DNA from: Chitinophagaceae bacterium | Lineage (GTDB): Bacteria > Bacteroidota > Bacteroidia > Chitinophagales > Chitinophagaceae | NCBI GenBank assembly: GCA_017307755.1 | Contig: JAFKGQ010000015.1 | Span: 124,001 to 188,000, forward strand | Direction: 5' to 3' | DNA length: 64,000 nt | Shown here: one piece after another, positions 16,337 to 24,673 of the stretch | How the letters are laid out: every line of letters starts with the position of its first letter | Position numbering within the stretch: the stretch's first letter is position 1 | Notes under the pieces: generated by a model | What the model saw: the letters and a program-made list of their open reading frames with translations, nothing else | Database searches by the model: none | What the model was told of the DNA's origin: nothing | Translations under genes and position numbers: made by a program

Positions 16337-17845
16337 ATGGGAAGATCTTCCAGACAAATATCGTTGCCTTTTATAAAAATCGATCGTAGAGCGCGGCGGC
16401 CTCTCTATGAGCAATTGTATGAGGGGATACGGGCGGCTATCTTGAATGGAGTGCTACGGCCGAATGACCGGCTGCCTGCTACCAGGCTTATTGCGGAGGA
16501 GACGGGTGTGTCGCGTAATATTGTCGTGATAGCCTTTGAGCAGCTGGTGATGGAGGGGTATGTCCAGAGCCGCAGCGGTTCGGGGAGTTTTGTGGCGGCG
16601 GAGATACCGGCGAGGATGGAAAAGGCCGTGCGTGATAAAAGAGGATCGGATAAAAAAGAGATACCCCGGGATCCATCACGCCGGCTGAGTGGGCATTTTG
16701 TACAGACGCTTGAACATGTGGTGTCACCCCGTAACACGGTGAGGGAAGAGAGTCTGCCTTTTCAGACGGGGCAGCCTGCCTTTGATGTTTTTCCTTTTGC
16801 TGTATGGAGCAAGCTGGCGGCCCGGGTCTACCGCTACCTGGATTTTCAACACTTAGGATATGAGGATGCGGCGGGGCATTACCCATTGAGGGAGGTCATC
16901 GCGGATCATCTGCGGGTGAACAGGGGTGTGCAATGTGATGCGGATCGCATCCTGATCGTCAGTGGTACACAGCAGGCGCTTGTCTTATGTGCGCAGCTTT
17001 TGCTGGCGCCGGGCGATCGGTATTGGATGGACGATCCCGGGTATGTAAATGCACGGGCTGTGTTTACCTTGTTTGGGGGTGAGCCCTGCCCTGTACCTGT
17101 GACCAGTGAGGGGATGGATATCGACTTTGCCATCCGGCATTATCCGGATGCCAGGCTGGCCTTTATAACGCCATCCCATCAGAACCCTGTGGGCGGCACG
17201 CTGCCGTTGGCGCAGCGTCTCCGGCTGCTGGCCTGGGCCAGGGACCACCGGCTTTGGCTGATAGAAGACGATTATGACAGCGAGCTACGTTACCGGGGCA
17301 AGCCCATTCCGTCCCTGCAAGGGTTGGATACGCACGGGAATGTCATTTATATCGGCACCTTCAGCAAGGTCCTTTTCCCTGCCCTTCGTGTGGCGTATAT
17401 GGTGTTGCCCGACCAGGAAATTTTTCAGGCTTTCAAATCATTAAAGGCGTTGAATGACAGGCAGACCGCGTTGACGGATCAGTTGATACTGACGGACTTT
17501 ATAAAGGAGGGTTATTTTCACCGGCATTTGCGCAAAATGCGTGGTATTTATAACAGCCGTCTGCAGTGTCTGTTGAACGAACTGGATACTCATCTTTCCG
17601 ACTTTCTTTCTTTTACGGACCCTTCCGCCGGGATGCATCTGGCGGCTCACTTCCGGCAGCCAGTGGACGAGGCCCGGCTATTACAGTTGGCGGCGGACAA
17701 GGGTCTGGTGCTGCCCAGCTTACGGGAATATACTTTTGGCAGCTATGATCGTCCCGGCGTCCTGCTGGGTTATGCCGGTTTCCCCGAAGAAAAGATCCGG
17801 AAGGCGGTACGGGCCCTGGCCGTTTGTTTCCGGCAAATTAGTTGA
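16337..17845 (+). CDS. MocR/PdxR-type GntR-family regulator with aminotransferase domain
   Basis: PLP-dependent transcription factor of 502 residues. The ATG at 16337 fits the family start; the frame is open upstream to 16229, but that stretch runs through the promoter. N-terminal winged HTH of GntR type (RPLYEQLYEGIRAAILNGVL, LPATRLIAEETGVSRNIV, SRSGSGSFV; about 15-85), then a fold-type-I aminotransferase-like domain with HQNPVGG, IEDDYDSELRY and the PLP-lysine segment GTFSKVLFPALR. Members sense PLP or amino-compound ligands and often control a divergent gene, here rhodanese plus ATP-grasp. The ligand cannot be read from sequence. Confidence 0.92.
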   Translation: MGRSSRQISLPFIKIDRRARRPLYEQLYEGIRAAILNGVLRPNDRLPATRLIAEETGVSRNIVVIAFEQLVMEGYVQSRSGSGSFVAAEIPARMEKAVRDKRGSDKKEIPRDPSRRLSGHFVQTLEHVVSPRNTVREESLPFQTGQPAFDVFPFAVWSKLAARVYRYLDFQHLGYEDAAGHYPLREVIADHLRVNRGVQCDADRILIVSGTQQALVLCAQLLLAPGDRYWMDDPGYVNARAVFTLFGGEPCPVPVTSEGMDIDFAIRHYPDARLAFITPSHQNPVGGTLPLAQRLRLLAWARDHRLWLIEDDYDSELRYRGKPIPSLQGLDTHGNVIYIGTFSKVLFPALRVAYMVLPDQEIFQAFKSLKALNDRQTALTDQLILTDFIKEGYFHRHLRKMRGIYNSRLQCLLNELDTHLSDFLSFTDPSAGMHLAAHFRQPVDEARLLQLAADKGLVLPSLREYTFGSYDRPGVLLGYAGFPEEKIRKAVRALAVCFRQIS

Positions 17846-17858
17846 TTTTGTCAACTAA
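17838..17858. promoter_or_regulatory. Palindrome ahead of the MarR gene
   Basis: TTAGTTGA-TTTTG-TCAACTAA, with perfect 8-bp arms, overlaps the stop codon of the MocR gene and lies 18 bp before the MarR ATG. Size and position fit an autoregulatory MarR operator. It lacks a following T-run, so a terminator is less likely. Confidence 0.5.
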
Positions 17859-17876
17859 TTTATCTATCTTGCTGTC

Positions 17877-18314
17877 ATGAAACGGACAATCATTGAAGAG
17901 ATACGGGCTTTTAACCGATGGTACACGGGTGTCATTGGTTTGCTGGATGAAGTCCTGCTGGAGAGTTCCTTTAGTCTTCCGGAGGCGAGGATATTGTATG
18001 AGCTGTATCACCGGGAGGGTATTCAGGCGGGGGAGATCACGGCGTTGCTGGGTATCGACAAGGGGTATCTCAGCAGGATATTGGTTGGGTTTGCGAAGCA
18101 GCTGCTGATCGTCCGGAAGCGTTCGGCTGAGGATGGCCGTGTACAGCACATCTTTCTTACGGCAAAGGGCCGTGCGGCGTTCGAGGAGTTGAATCAGGCT
18201 TCCATTGCACAGGTGGAAGGGATGCTGGCTCCTTTGCCTGCGGGGGAAAGGGAAAAATTAGTACATCACATGAATGAAATAAAAAGGATAATCGTTAATT
18301 ATGGAAAAGAGTGA
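17877..18314 (+). CDS. MarR-family transcriptional regulator
   Basis: A 145-residue winged-helix regulator. Dimerization helix at the N-terminus (IIEEIRAFNRWYTGVIGLLD), HTH (GEITALLGIDKGYLSRILVG), wing (VRKRSAEDGRVQHIFLTAKG) and a C-terminal helix (EREKLVHHMNEIKRI). The wing Asp-Gly-Arg pattern is typical of MarR. It overlaps the following GNAT gene by 14 bp. In many genomes the same two domains occur as one MarR-GNAT fusion; here they are separate and translationally coupled. Probably autoregulated through the palindrome at 17838-17858 (inferred). Confidence 0.9.
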   Translation: MKRTIIEEIRAFNRWYTGVIGLLDEVLLESSFSLPEARILYELYHREGIQAGEITALLGIDKGYLSRILVGFAKQLLIVRKRSAEDGRVQHIFLTAKGRAAFEELNQASIAQVEGMLAPLPAGEREKLVHHMNEIKRIIVNYGKE

Positions 18315-18816
18315 TATTACAATACGGACGGAGCTGCGTCCCGGGGATATCGGATATATTGTACACATGCATGGCCGATTGTATGGAGAAGAATCCGCGT
18401 TTGGGATCCCATTCGAAGCCTATGTGGCAAAGGGATTATGCGAGTTTTACGGCCAGTATGACCCTGCAAGGGATAGGGTCTGGATCTGCGAGCACCGGGG
18501 TCGGATCGTAGGTTTTTTATTATTGATGCACCGTGAGGAGGATGCGGCCCAGCTGCGTTATTTTATCCTGGAGCCGGAATACAGGGGGATGGGGTTGGGG
18601 CGGCGGCTCATGGACCTCTATATGGAGCATCTGCGGAAGGCAGGCTATCGCAGCAGTTATCTCTGGACTACCCATGAGCAGCAGACAGCGGTTGTCTTAT
18701 ATAAGCGATATGGATTTGTGCAGACGGAGGAAAAGGCTTCGGAGGCGTTTGGAAAACCGCTTTACGAGTTAAAATTCGAGTTACATGATACAACGTCATT
18801 GGAGAGGGTTGGCTAA
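18301..18816 (+). CDS. GNAT-family N-acetyltransferase
   Basis: A 171-residue acetyl-CoA-dependent acyltransferase, cytosolic. The core strand-helix pattern is clear: RIVGFLLLMHREEDAAQLRY (strands 2-4), acetyl-CoA loop YRGMGLGRRLMDLY, then YLWTTHEQQTAVVLYKRYGF, the usual terminal motif with a Tyr. Substrate unknown. The start at 18301 overlaps the MarR gene by 14 bp and the stop lies 32 bp inside the ABM gene, so three genes are coupled. MarR-GNAT pairs often concern small-molecule or stress responses, but nothing here names the substrate. Confidence 0.88.
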   Translation: MEKSDITIRTELRPGDIGYIVHMHGRLYGEESAFGIPFEAYVAKGLCEFYGQYDPARDRVWICEHRGRIVGFLLLMHREEDAAQLRYFILEPEYRGMGLGRRLMDLYMEHLRKAGYRSSYLWTTHEQQTAVVLYKRYGFVQTEEKASEAFGKPLYELKFELHDTTSLERVG

Positions 18817-19099
18817 GCGGGGAGAGGCTAATAATTATATCCGTCATCTGGAGACGGAAACGTTCCCGCTTATATCAGCCATCTCGGGGTTTGTCAAGGC
18901 TTCGATCTTACGTCGCAGCACCGGGGATGGGGTGGAGTTCCTTATCGTCACCATTTGGGAATCTATGGATGCTATCAGGAAGTTTGCGGGGGATGATCCG
19001 GAGAAGGCTGTCGTGCCGGGTGTTGTAAAGAGCATGATGCTTACTTACGAGCAACGGGTGAAGCATTATGAAGTGGTGTCTGAGCGGGACCATTATTGA
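18785..19099 (+). CDS. Small ABM-like (antibiotic biosynthesis monooxygenase fold) protein
   Basis: A 104-residue single-domain protein with a dimeric alpha-beta barrel look: an early Arg-rich strand (IQRHWRGLAKRGEANNYIRH), a helix (ETFPLISAISGF), strands with VEFLIVTIWESMDAIRKFAG, and a final helix before VKHYEVV. This matches ABM-superfamily proteins of about 100 residues, which may be small monooxygenases or heme or ligand-binding proteins. The 5' end overlaps the GNAT gene by 32 bp and the 3' end overlaps the convergent sensor-kinase gene by 59 bp. Activity unknown. Confidence 0.72.
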   Translation: MIQRHWRGLAKRGEANNYIRHLETETFPLISAISGFVKASILRRSTGDGVEFLIVTIWESMDAIRKFAGDDPEKAVVPGVVKSMMLTYEQRVKHYEVVSERDHY

Positions 19100-22000
19100 T
19101 CATTCCGCCCCATTTTTCCAGTATAGAAATTAACTGGTCCAGGTTGACGGGCTTGGAGAGGTAGTCATTCATTCCTACTGCCAGGCATTCTTCCCTGTCG
19201 CCCACCATCGCATTGGCCGTCATTGCTATGATGACCGGCTGTGGTCCGTGGTTGTTGCGAATCACGCGTGTAGCTTCCAGTCCATCCATTTCGGGCATTT
19301 GGATGTCCATGAGGATCAGGTCGATCTTTTTTTCCCGCAGTTTTTCCAGCACTCCTTTTCCATTTTCAACGAATTCAGGGTTATAGCCCATTTTGGTAAG
19401 TATGACCAGGGCCAGCTGCTGGTTAATCGGATTGTCTTCTGCAACGAGAATCTGCAGGGGGTATTTTTCCGCCAGGTGGGCGGGCAGGGGGGCAGTGGCC
19501 ATAATCTCCTCCGTCGCCGGCTGGTGTGTACCGGGACGGCAGAAGATGCTCCAGCTGAACACCGAGCCTTTGCCCGGTGTGCTTTTTACGTGTATACGGC
19601 CGCCCATCAGCTGGATCAGTTTATCACAGATGACCAGGCCCAGACCTGTGCCGCCGTATTTGCGGGTGATGGAAGAGTCCACCTGTGAGAATGCTTTGAA
19701 TAAGTGATCCAGTTTGCTGTGTGGGATACCGATGCCCGTGTCAATGACCTCAAACCCTATCTCCAATTCCGCGGGTCCGGGAGGGCGGGTAAGAAAGGCG
19801 CGGACACGCACTTCTCCCTGGTGGGTAAATTTGATGGCATTGCCTACGAGGTTGATCAACACCTGACGCAGGCGGCCGCCATCCACCACGATAGAGGGGG
19901 GAATAGCCTTGTCGATGTCACATTCCAGCCGGAGGCCTGCTTGTGCCGCCTTGATACTAAAAATGTCCAGTACATCCTTTATACAGGCGTGGAGACTTAT
20001 TTCCTTTTCATCCAGCTCCATCTTTCCCGACTCGATCTTGGAGAAATCCAATATATCATTGATAACCGTGAGGAGCGTTTCGCCGCAGCTTTGTATCGTC
20101 TCGGCATAACTTCGCTGTTCGGCGTCCAGGGGTGTCTGTGCCAGCAGAGAGGCCATTCCTATCATGCCATTCATAGGTGTTCGGATCTCATGGCTCATGT
20201 TGGCCAGGAAGATACTCTTGGCCTTATTGGCTTCTTCGGCGTCCTGTCTGGCCTTTACCTCATTGAGACGGGCTTTGCGCTCGTCTTCCATAGCCTTTCC
20301 CAACTGCTCCGTACGCTCGTATACCAGGCTTTCCAACGTCTTTTGCCGGGCTTTGATGTCTTTTATGCGTAGCAGGTAGAGGGTGAGGATGACGCCCGTC
20401 AGCAGCAGCGCGATCGTTGTCCTGAACCACCAGGTCATCCAGAAAGGAGGCGTGATCGTCAGCCGGATAGTAGCCATGCGTGGCGACCATTTGCCTTCAT
20501 AGTCAAGTCCCTTCACCATGAAAGTATATTTCCCGGGATCGAGATTGGTATAAGTGGCCGTACGTTTTGCCCCTACATAGTTCCAGGTCTTGTCAAAGCC
20601 TTCCAGCATATAGGTATATTGTCTTCTTTCCTTCGAGTTGAAATTGATGGAGGCAAATTCGAAAGTGATCACAGAGCTGGCATAGGGTAGTGTTATCTCT
20701 GTGGTTTCTGTGATGGTTTTTTTCAGGGGTGAGGGATCGGTGCTGTCTTTGGCGATGGGGACATCCTTATTGAAGATCTTAAAGCCTGTGATCAGCAGGG
20801 GTGGTTCCGAGGTCTGCTCTTTGATACTATCCGGGAAGAACTGGTTGAAGCCGTTGACACCGCCGAAGTAGAGGGCCCCGCTGCTGCTCCTGCAATAGGC
20901 ATGTTCTTTGAACTCGTAGCTCTGCAGTCCGTCGGCGGTGCCAAAGCTTTTTATCTTTTGGGTAGCCGTATTGAAAAGACATACTCCTTTATTGGTACTG
21001 ATCCATAACTGGTCTTTATTGCCCGGCAGGATGCCATAGATAACATTATTGGGGAGGCCGTCCACGGTGGTGTATACGTGGAACTCTTGGGTCTGTCTGT
21101 CAAAATAGTTCAGGCCATTCATCGTACCGATCCATAGATCGCCTATCTCATCCTCGTATATTTCGAACACCCGGTTGTCGCTGATGCTATTGCGGCCATC
21201 CTGGTGTATGTAACGGTTGAACCGATGGGTCTTTTTATCGAAATAATTGAGCCCGCCTCCGTCCGTACCAAGCCAGAGGCCGCCTTGTCTGTCCTCGAAG
21301 ATGGAATGGATCTTACGGCTATTGACATATTCCGGATCCTTATCGTCATAGGAATAATGGCTGAAGGCACCCGTTTCCGGGTGATAGAGATCCAGGCCGT
21401 TGCCATAGGTGCCGACCCATATATTGCCCTCATGGTCTTCGTGGATGGCGTAGGCGTTATTGTTGCTGAGGGAGGCGGGGTTATTGGGATCATGACGGAA
21501 GTGGCGATAAGTATTCTCTTTTGGTCTGAACACCGTGATGCCGTCCGCCCAGGTGCCGACCCAGACATTGCCTTTTTTATCTTCCAGGGCGCAAAGTACA
21601 TAGTCGCCGCAGATGCTGCGGGGATTACCTTCCTGGTGACGATAGTGATGGAATGAGCCCGTGACAGGGTCAAAGCGATTGAGTCCGCCGCCATCGGTGC
21701 CGATCCAAAGTTTTTTATCCGAGCTTTCGGTGATACTAAGCACATTGTTGTTGCTGAGGGTATTGTTGTCGAGCGTATGCCGGAAGTGTATAAAATGGTT
21801 GGAGTATCTTTTATAGATATTCATGCCGCCGGCAAAAGTGCCCACCCACATATTGCCTACATTGTCCTTATAGGCTGTGTGAACGGAGTTATTGCTGAGG
21901 CTGGTGGGGTCGATGGGGTCGTGCTGATAATGCTGAAAGGTGTTGGTATTGGGGTCATAGATATTGATACCAGCATTTTCCAACCCTATCCACAGGTGAT

Positions 22001-22877
22001 GCCGGGGATCTTCCCCCATGCCGTAGACAACATTGCCGGAGAGTCCTTTTTTATCGCCTGCAATATGTTTGAAATGATGGAAGGTGTCGCCGGGACCCGG
22101 GTTATCCATTCTATCCAGTCCTCCGCCGTCCGTACCGACCCAAAGGCGGTGGCGGCTGTCTTCATAGAGACTGAGCACTTTGTTGTTGCAAAGAGAGAGG
22201 GGGGCGTTCTCTTTATGAGAGAAGTGGATAAAGGCGCCTGTTCTTTTATCTAGCAGGTCCAGACCATTGCCGTATGTGCCCAGCCAGAGGTTCTTTTTGC
22301 TGTCGATAAAAACGTCGCGGACGTAGTCGCAACTGAGACTCGTGGTATCGCCGTCACGATGGGTGTATTGATAGCATCGGAGGCTGTCGGGCAGGAAGTA
22401 GAAGACGCCCTGGTCTTCGGTGCCGACCCAGAGATTGCCTTTGTCGTCCTCTGCAAGGCTGGTGATGACGTCACTGGGGATGGAGGAGGCGCCTGTGTCC
22501 TTTCTATACGTGGTGAATTGGTCTGTGGCGAGGTCATAGCGGTTGAGTCCTCCTCCCCGTGTGGCGACCCAGATATAGCCACGGTGATCTTCTATAATAT
22601 CGGAGACAAAGTTGTTGCTGATGCTGTTTTTGTTCCCTGGGTCATTGCGATAGATGATGATCTGATAGCCGTCGTATTTGTTGAGGCCGTCGCGGGTGCC
22701 GAACCATATGAAACCGCGGCTGTCCTGGAGGACGTTGAGGACATTGTTTTGGGAGAGGCCGTCGTCTATTTCCAGGTGTTCGAATTTAAGACCCGGTTGT
22801 TGTGCGGTAGTAAGATGGCATGCGGCTATTACCAACAGGGACGCCAGAAAGGCAGGTTTGACGGAATGGGTCGGCAT
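19041..22877 (-). CDS. Hybrid two-component sensor kinase (Reg_prop, Y_Y_Y, HisKA, HATPase, REC)
   Basis: A 1278-residue one-protein two-component sensor. Signal peptide (about 1-25), then some fourteen Reg_prop repeats forming two periplasmic propellers (recurring WVGTDGGGLNRF/DP and NPASLSNNNVY-like motifs, about 30-680). A Y_Y_Y domain follows (near 740-800, YTYMLEGFDKTW), a transmembrane helix at about 812-834, coiled coil, HisKA with FLANMSHEIRTPMNG (His near 898), HATPase_c with a glycine-rich ATP lid (DTGIGIP, KYGGTGLGL), and a REC domain (LILMDIQMPEMDG, Asp near 1195). It ends after REC without the AraC HTH usual in Bacteroides HTCS proteins, so it must signal to another protein. No polysaccharide-utilization genes are adjacent. 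Confidence 0.95.
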   Translation of the reverse strand: MPTHSVKPAFLASLLVIAACHLTTAQQPGLKFEHLEIDDGLSQNNVLNVLQDSRGFIWFGTRDGLNKYDGYQIIIYRNDPGNKNSISNNFVSDIIEDHRGYIWVATRGGGLNRYDLATDQFTTYRKDTGASSIPSDVITSLAEDDKGNLWVGTEDQGVFYFLPDSLRCYQYTHRDGDTTSLSCDYVRDVFIDSKKNLWLGTYGNGLDLLDKRTGAFIHFSHKENAPLSLCNNKVLSLYEDSRHRLWVGTDGGGLDRMDNPGPGDTFHHFKHIAGDKKGLSGNVVYGMGEDPRHHLWIGLENAGINIYDPNTNTFQHYQHDPIDPTSLSNNSVHTAYKDNVGNMWVGTFAGGMNIYKRYSNHFIHFRHTLDNNTLSNNNVLSITESSDKKLWIGTDGGGLNRFDPVTGSFHHYRHQEGNPRSICGDYVLCALEDKKGNVWVGTWADGITVFRPKENTYRHFRHDPNNPASLSNNNAYAIHEDHEGNIWVGTYGNGLDLYHPETGAFSHYSYDDKDPEYVNSRKIHSIFEDRQGGLWLGTDGGGLNYFDKKTHRFNRYIHQDGRNSISDNRVFEIYEDEIGDLWIGTMNGLNYFDRQTQEFHVYTTVDGLPNNVIYGILPGNKDQLWISTNKGVCLFNTATQKIKSFGTADGLQSYEFKEHAYCRSSSGALYFGGVNGFNQFFPDSIKEQTSEPPLLITGFKIFNKDVPIAKDSTDPSPLKKTITETTEITLPYASSVITFEFASINFNSKERRQYTYMLEGFDKTWNYVGAKRTATYTNLDPGKYTFMVKGLDYEGKWSPRMATIRLTITPPFWMTWWFRTTIALLLTGVILTLYLLRIKDIKARQKTLESLVYERTEQLGKAMEDERKARLNEVKARQDAEEANKAKSIFLANMSHEIRTPMNGMIGMASLLAQTPLDAEQRSYAETIQSCGETLLTVINDILDFSKIESGKMELDEKEISLHACIKDVLDIFSIKAAQAGLRLECDIDKAIPPSIVVDGGRLRQVLINLVGNAIKFTHQGEVRVRAFLTRPPGPAELEIGFEVIDTGIGIPHSKLDHLFKAFSQVDSSITRKYGGTGLGLVICDKLIQLMGGRIHVKSTPGKGSVFSWSIFCRPGTHQPATEEIMATAPLPAHLAEKYPLQILVAEDNPINQQLALVILTKMGYNPEFVENGKGVLEKLREKKIDLILMDIQMPEMDGLEATRVIRNNHGPQPVIIAMTANAMVGDREECLAVGMNDYLSKPVNLDQLISILEKWGGMINNGPAQTPLHNASPVARK

Positions 22878-23060
22878 GCAATTAGGTTTCAGGGATCAGT
22901 CCGAGGAATGGGCTATATTTTTTTGAAGGTCCTTTTCCCGGACATAAGGGGTAAACGAGACAGGCTGGAAGGTATTTTACCTGATGAGGGGTTTCTAAAG
23001 GTGCTAGGTGTTTACGCTTAGTTTAAACAGGCGATCAGGGCTATACGGCGTCGGGAGAGA

Positions 23061-23576
23061 CTAAAGTAGCGTTGTCTGTATTGGGTGTGCCGTGAGTTTT
23101 TCCCATATTGAGTTAATATCTTCCTGGGTTTTTAGTTCTCCATTTTCATCGATGTGCTGTATGGGTATGTTTGCTTCGCTTAAAGTCCGGCCGATGAGTT
23201 TGCTTCTGTGGCATAGCTCGGGTTTGCGTTCGCTGCACAGCAGGGCTACTCTTAACTCCTGTTGATGGGCGGATCTCAATCTTTCGATGCCTTTTTTAAA
23301 AAAATCCTGTTGCCGGACGAGGTTGTAGTCCACGCGGCCGGTGGTGTCGTGACAGGAGGGGTCTTGCGGACGGCCTCCCAGTGCGTCGCCAAGATAGATG
23401 TATTTGATATTTTGCCGGTGGAGGCTACGATAAAGGGAGTCGCGGTTATATTGGGGGTTAAATTTTGAATAGGGTTGCGTGCGGACATCGGCGAGATAGT
23501 CGATGCCGTATTTCTTTAGCAGGTCCAGCAGTTCGTTGATGGGACGGGTACCGTGACCAATGGTGAAGAGGGGCAT
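23061..23576 (-). CDS. DUF488 family protein
   Basis: A 171-residue cytosolic protein of the DUF488 family. It begins with the family hallmark FTIGHGTRPINELLDLL, then YLADVRTQPYSKFNPQYN, YLGDALGGRP and the Cys/Glu segment VALLCSERKPELCHRS. Biochemical role is not established; members often sit next to DNA-repair, stress or regulator genes. It lies 183 bp from the kinase start and is read in the same direction. A strong 27-bp dyad sits immediately upstream of its start, suggesting specific control. Confidence 0.88.
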   Translation of the reverse strand: MPLFTIGHGTRPINELLDLLKKYGIDYLADVRTQPYSKFNPQYNRDSLYRSLHRQNIKYIYLGDALGGRPQDPSCHDTTGRVDYNLVRQQDFFKKGIERLRSAHQQELRVALLCSERKPELCHRSKLIGRTLSEANIPIQHIDENGELKTQEDINSIWEKLTAHPIQTTLL

Positions 23577-23586
23577 TTTTTTATCA

Positions 23587-23613
23587 CAATATACTAAAAA
23601 AGTTAGTATATTG
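23587..23613. promoter_or_regulatory. 11-bp perfect inverted repeat upstream of the DUF488 gene
   Basis: CAATATACTAA-AAAAG-TTAGTATATTG, perfect arms of 11 bp, starting 11 bp before the DUF488 ATG and lying in the promoter gap shared with the plus-strand Panacea gene. Size and AT-rich arms fit a dimeric repressor site. A terminator is unlikely because it is upstream of both genes. Confidence 0.55.
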
Positions 23614-23710
23614 CTTTTGGAAAATTAAAATGGTTTAACATAATGGCAACAGCTATGGTGAGCTGTAATTATTGGATAACATTTGCATTAAAAGATAGTA
23701 ATTTTACTTT

Positions 23711-24253
23711 ATGGAGTTCGAACAGGAAACGGCCAAGATCCTAGCGCCTTGCTTATATGTCCTTAATAAAACAGGAAAAATAAGCAAGCATCACCTGAGC
23801 AAGATCCTGTATTTTGCTGATAAATCCCATATTGCAAAATATGGCAGAACGCTTACTGGCCAGAAGTACATTGCAATGAAGGATGGCCCTGTTCCTTCTC
23901 AGCTCTATGATTTTATCAAATTCGTAGAGGGGATCTCGGATGGTTTTTTTCAGACTGCGCATGTCCAATATGTACCCAATCTTATTGGTTTTTCCCCGAG
24001 ATATTATGTTTTTGCAAAGGTCCCTGCTGAAATGAAGTTTCTTTCTGTGAGTGCTGTCAAAGCGTTGGACGAATCTATCATAGCTAATAAAGATGCTTCT
24101 TTTGGAGCCCGGAGGGACAATTCGCATGATAGTGCCTGGCAGGAAGCTTGGGAAAGACCTGGTAAAAACAAAGAGCTTTCTATTATAGAAATTGCAAAAT
24201 CTGCCGGGGCAAATGCTGCAATGATTGATTATATAAAAGCAACTATGCAATAA
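23711..24253 (+). CDS. Panacea-domain (DUF4065) protein, probable antitoxin
   Basis: A 180-residue protein with the Panacea/DUF4065 pattern (SocA-like): KISKHHLSKILYFADKSHIAKYGRTLTG, then YIAMKDGPVPSQLYDFIK, and a C-terminal helical tail. Panacea is known from published work as a promiscuous antitoxin domain paired with varied toxins. The stop TAA is directly followed by the ATG of the next gene, a layout typical of toxin-antitoxin pairs. Base composition is visibly AT-richer than the flanks, which suggests transfer. A phage-like non-TA Panacea protein is the alternative. Confidence 0.82.
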   Translation: MEFEQETAKILAPCLYVLNKTGKISKHHLSKILYFADKSHIAKYGRTLTGQKYIAMKDGPVPSQLYDFIKFVEGISDGFFQTAHVQYVPNLIGFSPRYYVFAKVPAEMKFLSVSAVKALDESIIANKDASFGARRDNSHDSAWQEAWERPGKNKELSIIEIAKSAGANAAMIDYIKATMQ

Positions 24254-24673
24254 ATGGTCTCCATTGAAGAACTAAGAATAGGGACCGTTATCGATATTCG
24301 AGACCCTTATTCCTTTCACGAAAAGCATAAATACAGTATTATAATTGGAATGTCTGATGACAAATTCTATATAGGCACCGTATTTATAAATTCAATGGTT
24401 AATACCCATGCTATCAATTCTCCTGAATTAGTCGCTTTGCAATATGAGATCTCCCCTTCCAAATATAAGTTCCTTCGCTCTATATCTTATGTGGATTGCT
24501 CGGATCTAAAAGACAGGATACAAAGTTCTTTTTTGCAGGAAATAAATACATCAGGAAGGATCTTAGGTAATATTGCCAAGGAGGACCTTTCAGCCATTAT
24601 CCAGCTGGTGTTAAATGCCGAAACTATACCCTCCTATTATAAAAACCTTTGCAATGTCGTCCATCCAGTATAA
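24254..24673 (+). CDS. Unknown protein directly after the Panacea gene, candidate toxin
   Basis: A 139-residue cytosolic protein I cannot assign. The first half is strand-rich (IEELRIGTVIDIRDPYSF, KHKYSIIIGMSDDKFYIG, TVFINSMVN), and the second carries RSISYVDCSDL, then SSFLQEINTSGRILGNIAKE, and a final helix. By eye the order recalls SH3-like PemK/MazF barrels (RIGTVIDI at the start, SYVDC mid-way, a helix at the end), but the signature residues of that family are not all visible. It is AT-rich like its partner, starts at the base after the partner's stop and overlaps the next gene's start by 20 bp. Toxin role is inferred from context only. Confidence 0.6.
   Translation: MVSIEELRIGTVIDIRDPYSFHEKHKYSIIIGMSDDKFYIGTVFINSMVNTHAINSPELVALQYEISPSKYKFLRSISYVDCSDLKDRIQSSFLQEINTSGRILGNIAKEDLSAIIQLVLNAETIPSYYKNLCNVVHPV

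Noticed and set aside
21143..22582. Possible direct-repeat array
   Set aside because: The recurring sequence is Reg_prop propeller repeats in the kinase gene, irregularly spaced and coding, so not a CRISPR array.
22359..23021. 220-codon plus-strand open frame (and 19704-20372)
   Set aside because: Both oppose the hybrid kinase gene; their repetitive VGADPEIA-like sequence is the reverse reading of the Reg_prop repeats.
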